NCBI GenBank assembly: GCA_944990035.1
Contig: CALYLX010000159.1
Location: forward strand, 1,116,001 to 1,180,000
Direction: 5' to 3'
From: Clitopilus passeckerianus
Taxonomy: Eukaryota; Basidiomycota; Agaricomycetes; Agaricales; Entolomataceae
Length of the DNA stretch: 64,000 nucleotides
The position numbers and the translations under genes were made by a program. The stretch's first letter is position 1; each line of letters begins with the position of its first letter. This document shows positions 57,718 to 64,000 of the stretch, one piece after another. The notes beneath the pieces were generated by a model, which ran no database searches, had not been told where the DNA came from, and saw only the letters and a list, made by a program, of their open reading frames with translations.

Positions 57718-58565
57718 ACGATTTCATGTCCCAGTCCGGACATCAAATCACGAACGCGAAGCAAAGCATTGGACAAACTTCCGGAGTGCTCGAGACCAAT
57801 GACGTGCGTTGAGTAGCCTCGGAATTGGTCATCTAAACGCCTTTCGGGACCAGAGAATCGCCCACTACACTTTTTTCCTCGTCATCTACTGTATTATAAA
57901 TTATTGGATCTTCAGCAACACGAAAATATACGCTATCATTCGACCGCCATTATCCGTTCACTTTAACAAACTCGAGACGCTGTGGGCCAGACGAAATAAG
58001 GAAAATACATTTGTTCTCCGCTTTCGAAACGGCATTCGATGCAAAACAAGCGTTACTGTTAATGCAAGCGGGAGGGCCCTGAACGGGGGCGCCAGCAGCG
58101 AACATCAAGCTGACACCTTGCTTTCTATTTTTTAAGTTTAGAATCATTGCATATATATCGCCTGACACGTTCTTAAGAGGTTCGGATGCGCATTGTCAGT
58201 ACTCACCTGACATCCCTGCATTCGCATCCCACAGCTCTAGAAAACCTACCAGTAAGCCAAGGTAGTTGTCTTCCGAGCCATGAGCTTAGCCACGAAGGTG
58301 ATTCGCGATGCCGATGCTAATGAGTGGGATTCTTTAGGTGTAGCCTACCCTAGGGAGATTGTGATCGAGCACCCCCTTTTTTTTTCTGTATTTTGTGTAT
58401 TCTAAAATACATCTGATATTTTTATTAAAGAAAGGAGAAGAAAAGTAGGGCAAGGTGACTTGTGTGCCCGCCAGCCTGAGCGCGATTATCGATTAAACGT
58501 GTACACAGTCGTAAATAACAAACCGTACTTGAGGGTCATCTATGACTTTGGTGAGACGAAAACGA
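57718..58565. other. Intergenic region with one copy of a 111-bp repeat
   Basis: 3' flank of ABCE1. It contains the repeat at 58010-58120 and an AT-rich patch with a T run near 58370-58385. No further gene seen. Confidence 0.45.
58010..58120 (-). repeat. 111-bp coding-like repeat, copy A
   Basis: On the minus strand it aligns without gaps to 61239-61349. The shared start is GGTGTCAGCTTGATG, and translations share GVSLM, then AA, GPP and SNAV at equal spacing. A retroelement or small-gene remnant is likely. Confidence 0.5.
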
Positions 58566-60353
58566 ATGCGCCACTGCCTGAAAGTGCGGGAGATTCTTCG
58601 CCTAATCCTTGCCTATATCTACGACCCAACTCACCCCTCATCGTATGAAACTCGTTCGGGCTGGGACCCCATCCAGAACCCCGAGCTCAAGACCATTGGC
58701 TCGTTGGCCCGAACGCGTAAGTCCGTCAGTGATTTATCACTTGACTTCCTCTGGTATCACCAATTGGATCTTCGGCCGCTGTGCCTGTGCCTCCCAGACC
58801 GAGTCCTTAAACGCACAAAACAACATAGGTTCTCTACGAAGCTATCGCTGGTGGGTCGTTCGGTACATCTTACGAGGACGGAGATAGTTAACGGTATTTC
58901 TTCTACGTGTGGGTTTGACAGGAACTCAAAGAGGACTTATCTCCACAAGATCTTTCAAGGGTGGAGTTCTATGCTCGACGAATACGTGTACTAGGCGATC
59001 CCACTGAAGACGGGGTTCCGTTTTCGGTTGACAGGGACGATGGGATTGACCCAATGCTTTACCCAACACTGCTTTCTAGACGGGCAAAATGGGGCACCGG
59101 ACCATTGCTACCCAACCTCACTCAGCTTAGCGTGAGCCTCCACGAATTTAGCTCCTGGGCATAGTATCCAAGGTTGATTGTGGGACCGCGGCTGAAGTTC
59201 GTCAACATAGTTTCATATCGCCAAACTATCGACGACGGTGATTACAAGGTGCACTCGGCGAATGTGCTTGCGATTTTATCGGTTACGCTTCCCACCCTCA
59301 CCTCCCTCTCGTTCACATTCCATTCTTACCCGGAAGCTGGAATCGAGGAGAGCGACATTTATATGATCTCAACCATCTCGCCACACCACCCCCCCCCTTG
59401 TTACTGACATTACAAAGGCTTACCTCCTCAACTTCTTTGAACGTGATCTCAGTTGAGCTAGATGCAGCAACACTTTATCACATCGCAAGCCTCCAGACCA
59501 TCACCACATTGAGCTTGTGCGTCAGCCCAGACGCAGCCGTACGTTGCCTCGGGACTGGGCTATCAAAACTCCCCAGCCTGAGGGAGCTCAGGTTATCGAT
59601 AGGCGAACAAGAACACTGCCGTCTCTTTGTTCAACAAGTGGCTCCCTCCTGCCTTCAGACCCTTCAAGTCATCCGAAGTGATTCATTTACTCTCGTGTGG
59701 GACCTCGACAAGCTATTGAAAACTCTGGGGACCGCTATATTTGCGCTAGGCCTCAAAACAATAGAGTTCAGCTGTGCTATTTACGATATCGATTCCGATT
59801 CCGACGTCTCCATGATTACCTCCAAAACAATTGACCACCTCTCTCAATTCAAAAATCTCCACTCCATCCGATTATACCTGAATGGAGATGTTTCGCTCAA
59901 CCCTCCGGACTTGGAGCATATCATTACGAGTTGGCCAAATCTCCAAGTTCTCGATTTCCGAACTCGCACCAGACAAGGCATTCCTACTGTGCGTCTTCAT
60001 CATTTGCTAGCAGCGATCACCTCCCTGCACACCTTAAAAGAAGTCCGCCTTCGGGTCGATGCCCGAATGAATGGTATCACTTTCGCAGAATCCGGATTAC
60101 AAGCCAATGGCCTCGTTTCCTCGCACCTCGAGATTCTCAATATTGGAACCTCTCCCATCAGTGAACCCAAGATGGTAGGCTCTTATTAGGAGCTGGTTTT
60201 CCTTCTGTCTGTAAGATAGAATATGGGTGGGAATACTGGGACGGGCAGGGAGAGGAAGTACCCATAGCGCTTTCTGCTACAGAACAAAGCTATCTCACCG
60301 CTTGGGAGGAGGTGAAAAAGATGATGATGAAGGTTACTCCGATCTCCTATTGA
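58566..60353 (+). pseudogene. Broken F-box/LRR-type gene
   Basis: Agaric F-box family. The F-box-like start is CLKVREILRLILAYIYDP and SLARTRKSVSDLSLDFLWYH; later come EDLSPQDLSRVEFYARRIRV, LPNLTQLSVSLHEFSSWA, YPRLIVGPRLKFVNIVSY, LPSLRELRLSIGEQEHCRLF, LQVLDFRTRTRQGIPTV and the typical end AGFPSVCKIEYGWEYWDGQG. Three lesions interrupt the reading: an in-frame TAG at 59162-59164 inside a conserved block, a frame change at the nine-C run 59389-59397, and a frame change at about 60174-60180. The 58790-58920 part is also hard to join without a very short intron. A 33-nt GT-AG intron ending at the TAG is possible but would cut conserved sequence. Confidence 0.65.
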
Positions 60354-62099
60354 TATCTCTAGAATGCTTCACGGCCTCTTAACAAACCTATTAGTAATCT
60401 AATACATGTCAATTGATATCATCACTTAATATTTTGTCTTTGGCTGACCAGGCACCTATGTCGACCTTAAAAGCTTTAAGCACGATGCATTCGAGCAATG
60501 GCCTGTCATGTGCCTAGTAGCGGGGTTTTCTTAACCAACATTCGGATATGAGACTACGTATGTAGCACGCATAACGTGCAAAGCTTGCGGTGACAATGTG
60601 GTTCTCCAGAACAAATGCAGAGAGCAGGTCACGGGTGTTTAACAAACTCCACGCTAAGTATCGCGCTAGCATTTGCGTATTTCTTTGTATTGCGTTACTT
60701 AGATTGATTGTACACGAAATATCGTAACAAAAGCGATGACGGTACCAACTTCACTGGCTTGGTTAACCAAGATCAAACTACAACTTCCAGAGCGTCTTTA
60801 AGCCTATATTTGGTGTTCCTTTTAAATTAAGTACCTAGTTACCTGCTTGAATATCTGTCTGCAAGGACGTGTTACTCGTCTTAGGCCGGCTGGCCAATAC
60901 TGGCGGGTTAAATATAACTCAAAAAATCTATACTCTAGCCTCGACACGCTTGATCAGACTTCGATTTCCCCCCCCCGTAGGCCGTGCATAATGAGGAAAC
61001 AATTTTTTATGCCCCGCTTCATGACTCTTTGTTCGGCCAAATTGTGGGTGTGGTTTAATGTTGTTCGTTGTGTTCCTGCATTCCTCGATTCAGGCGCTGT
61101 TTTGTTGGCTGTAACATGGCATACCGGGCCCCTGATAATCTCGTAAATTACCGCGGGTGCTATGAGGTCCGGGGTGCAGTGGAGGTCCTGGAGGGGGGAC
61201 CAGTGCGAGTTCCTCCCGGTGGACACTCCGTTGTTAATCCGTGATGAAGGAGCAATGACGGCATTCGACGAGAAGAAGCGCCTACGGGTAGTGTGCCCCG
61301 GAGGTCCCCAAATACTGGATTCTGCAGCAAGCATCAAGCTGACACCTCGATAGATCCTGTTTTTGACGAAGCTGAGAAACGTATAGCCAGCTCTTCATCT
61401 ATTTGTGGAATGAAGCCGCAGTTGGGAACTCATACTTTTGCATGTAAATTGGGGACAATCGGAAGCCAATATTTTATGCCTGTAGCAATCCTGAACCTCG
61501 TCGACGGCCAGAGATTTGGACAAAATGTAAATTTCTTCACAGTTTTGTACGCCAGAGATAAGTAAAGAGTACAGAAATGGCTGGGAGTAGCCACTAACTT
61601 GGGATCCTCCTACCCTCACCGTTTTTTAAGGGATGGCAATGCAGTTGAAAGCATCCTATGGCAATGAACAATATAACGTGTAAATGGGATTATATCCAAC
61701 TTGGGTTTGCACTTGCGAAAGATGAGATGCAAGGAACAGATCAGAGGTAGAGTGTCGGCGACGTGGTTAAAGAGCTCGAAGCCTGGGGGCTACTGGGAGC
61801 CGCAGAGACAATGCAGAGTTCTGATAGGTTACATTCGGAAGTTTGACCTCGGTTCATCTGTTCCTAGAGAATGAGGCCAGGGGACGGGGTCTTCATCCTG
61901 ACCACAAGCAGTAGCTCGGTATTAATACTTGGTTTTGTGCTGCCCGGATCCAAGGAAGATAAAGGTTTGTCTAAGCTAGGTCAAAGCCTTGAGTTAGTCG
62001 GCGACATGATGGTTGTTCAGCGTCAAACGGACGCGAGCTCGCTTCGATCAATGGGGTTGGAGTCAGAGTCACGCACACCATTGACATCTTCCGGCAACG
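60354..62099. other. Gene-poor stretch with the second 111-bp repeat
   Basis: No recognised gene. A C9 run sits at 60968-60976, and the minus frame 61337-60954 contains the repeat and continues PSSRINNGVSTGRNSHWSPL and further without a known family. 61360-62099 holds only short open frames and the promoter of the CUE gene. Confidence 0.4.
61239..61349 (-). repeat. 111-bp coding-like repeat, copy B
   Basis: Second copy of the element at 58010-58120, same orientation, 3.2 kb apart, on the other side of the broken F-box gene. Here the frame stays open for another 95 codons, so this copy is the more complete. Confidence 0.5.
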
Positions 62100-64000
62100 A
62101 TGAGCAGCAACAACGTTCACTCACTGCCCGCCTATCCTTCGAGCCAATCTAGAAAGTCACTCTCCTCGTCACAACTTGCAGGTTTGAACCAGTCCATTGC
62201 AGCTTCTCTTCTTCAAACGATTGCCCTTCCACCAACACACCGAGATACACCTGCAACGAGAAATTTTGTTTCATCCTACGCGAAGGACAATGCCTTGCTT
62301 ACTCTCAACGGCTTGATATGGTCTGAATCATCCACATCAAAAGATGAGAAACTTGTCAAGAAAAGAGCTCTACTTCTGGCGGAGAAATTGGCAACCTCAA
62401 AGCCTGGTTTGGAGTTGGCCACACTCCTTGATCTATCGATCGTATACGCTCCGACCAACCACTCTCGAACAAAATCCATATTATCAGAAGCGCTCAAGTC
62501 CAATACTACATTGATAAGAGCCATTGAAACCGACCTCGTCCCAGCATTTACACAGTTACTCTCACCCGGCCAAGGGCTCTACAGTGTCCGCAAAACAGCC
62601 CATTGCGTGGTCTCATTCCTCCAATCCTCTCCACCAGAGTTCGTAAGACCCTTCGCGCGTACCAAAGCCTTCATCATCTCTCTCGCAACTCTCTATGATC
62701 AAGGTCTCACCTCGATCACCACTTCTTACGGCGGCTTGGCCGCCTTACACATTTCAGGGCCCCGTGAGCCAGACGAATGGGAGCCAATATGGGTGCAGAC
62801 AAAGGTGGCGCTTGTGGATGCTTTCCATGTCATCATGACCACTCTCCTTTCCGACCTTACCGCCGCCTCAGGCAGGGCTCTCGCAGCCGAGTCTGAACGG
62901 ACGTTTGACACGATATTCGCCCTCCTCGAACTTCCCCAGTCATCCGCGTCCAGCAGCAGCACACCCTTCCTTGACCGGCCACTCTTAGCTGACTATCAGC
63001 AGTCCTATTCTCTTTCAAGGACGCTCAATCAGGCTTTGAAGCATGCAGCCGAAAAGGATGCAAGACTTGATCTCTTGGAATCTACCCTTCAATCATTCGA
63101 AGATTCGACATCCTCTGAAGATGGGTCTGGAAAGAATCCTGGCGCTATCAAGATCCTCCTACGGTCTTCGGGCATTTCCCCCAGGATGGACAATCTTGGC
63201 AATGGGTCCAAGGTTCCTTCGACTGGCGCGGCTCAACAAATTGGAGATGGCAAAGGCAAAGGGAAAGCCCCTGCGCCTGCTCAGCCTGATGCTTCTGCAT
63301 CTTCGCAGTTCCCCGATCTCGACCTCAAGGTCACCCAAGTACTGGACATCCTGCCCGATCAGGAGCTACAATATGTCCGCGCTCTGCTGGAACATACCCC
63401 CTACAATGGTAACCCAGAGAAGGTTATTGAGGCGTTGTTGGATGGTACGGCGCCACCCGAAGAATTGCTCAGCACGCAGAAGGGTGCCGTTGGAAACCCC
63501 ACTGCGCATGTGGATGATGTTTCTCAATACGTCAACGAGAGGAAAAACATCTTTGACGATGAAATCATGGATGTTTCCCAGCTACGATTTGGGAAGAAGA
63601 AAGAGTGGGTCCAAATGTCGGCTCGCTTGTTCTGTACTGATCATCATGCTTGAATTCTTAGTTTTACCGAAACCGTTCTGCAAGATCGTACCTTCATTGA
63701 AGAGATGAAAGCCGACATCCTACGGCGAGCCGAAGCCATATCAGAGGATGAAGAAGAGGAAGAAGTCCCCGCTGGAGGGCCTCAATCGTCTGTCACCGCC
63801 GCTGCCGGTAAAGCCCTGCAAAAGCATGCAACAGTTGCATACGACGAAGACGAGGACCTCATTGTAGGGGCAGGAAAACTTAAAGTCGGAGGTGACGGGG
63901 AAGAAAGTGATGAATCAGATGCAGACGGCGAGGGTGGGGCAGACGAGGCTCCACAAAATCCTGAAACGATCCTTGAGCTTGCCTACATCCGTGATCCCAA
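62100..64000 (+). CDS. CUE3: Cue3/ASCC2-like CUE-domain protein (3' end outside window)
   Basis: Ubiquitin-binding subunit of the ribosome quality control trigger complex (yeast Cue3, human ASCC2), which helps split collided ribosomes. Start 62100 MSSNNVHSLPAYPSSQSRKS; exon 1 runs more than 1.4 kb with a helical ASCC2-type domain (QTKVALVDAFHVIMTTLLSD, SYSLSRTLNQALKHAAEK). The CUE domain is VTQVLDILPDQELQYVRALL, EHTPYNGNPEKVIEALLDGT, with the LxxMFP-like site changed to ILPD. After an intron near 63598-63660 it continues TFIEEMKADILRRAEAI and acidic low-complexity sequence to the window edge. Its functional partner in rescue, ABCE1, is 4.4 kb away, but nothing shows co-regulation. Confidence 0.85.

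Noticed and set aside
1..64000. CRISPR arrays, bacterial operons or ribosome binding sites
   Set aside because: The window is eukaryotic nuclear DNA with spliced genes; no direct-repeat/spacer array was seen.

Overview
The window is nuclear DNA of a filamentous basidiomycete, most likely an Agaricomycete (mushroom-forming fungus). Genes are dense and on both strands, and most are broken by many introns of about 45-70 nt with GT...AG ends. Conserved eukaryotic housekeeping proteins alternate with families typical of agarics: F-box proteins, WW-domain membrane proteins and cytochrome P450. All gene models were spliced by eye, so exon boundaries are approximate.

Layout. 0.3-6.3 kb: secreted GH47 mannosidase, OST subunit Swp1/ribophorin II, two convergent tRNA-Cys genes and proteasome subunit Rpn3. 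6.5-9.3 kb: NDUFAF2-like complex I assembly factor with a frameshifted tail, then an F-box protein. 9.5-16.5 kb: two paralogous WW-like/transmembrane proteins flanking a small uncharacterised gene and a 1.6 kb gap. 16.8-18.9 kb: XPG/Rad2 nuclease. 18.9-22.1 kb: gene-poor, but with two degenerate Sar1/Arf-like GTPase copies. 22.1-27.4 kb: coatomer alpha and a small unknown gene. 27.5-33.4 kb: a very long Pro/Ser/Gln-rich protein with three LIM domains; then an intron-containing tRNA-Asn and a 3 kb gap. 36.7-42.4 kb: NAC-beta, GNAT acetyltransferase, coactosin, Rrg9/neugrin and a P450. 43.4-46.7 kb: PAQR/HlyIII membrane protein divergent from the GID/CTLH subunit Fyv10 (MAEA), then tRNA-Thr. 47.9-57.7 kb: PIG-S, an Snt1/NCoR-like SANT protein, a Pin4-type parvulin and ABCE1/Rli1. 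58.6-60.4 kb: a broken F-box/LRR gene lying between two copies of a 111-bp repeat. 62.1 kb to the end: a Cue3/ASCC2-like CUE protein cut by the window edge.

How the genes relate. Several act in the secretory and glycosylation route (GH47, Swp1, PIG-S, COPI alpha, Sar1-like relics) or in protein turnover and translation quality control (Rpn3, Fyv10, F-box proteins, ABCE1, Cue3, NAC-beta). There is no operon logic. Most shared control would come from short divergent promoters: PAQR/Fyv10, NAC-beta/GNAT, coactosin/Rrg9, PIG-S/Snt1 and Pin4/ABCE1.

The parts least explained by known biology are the pseudo-GTPase pair, the WW-like membrane family (including a GC-AG intron at a conserved position), the non-canonical P450, the retained-intron signal at the COPI alpha C-terminus, the 111-bp coding-like repeat, and an unexplained structured stretch near 47.0-47.5 kb.
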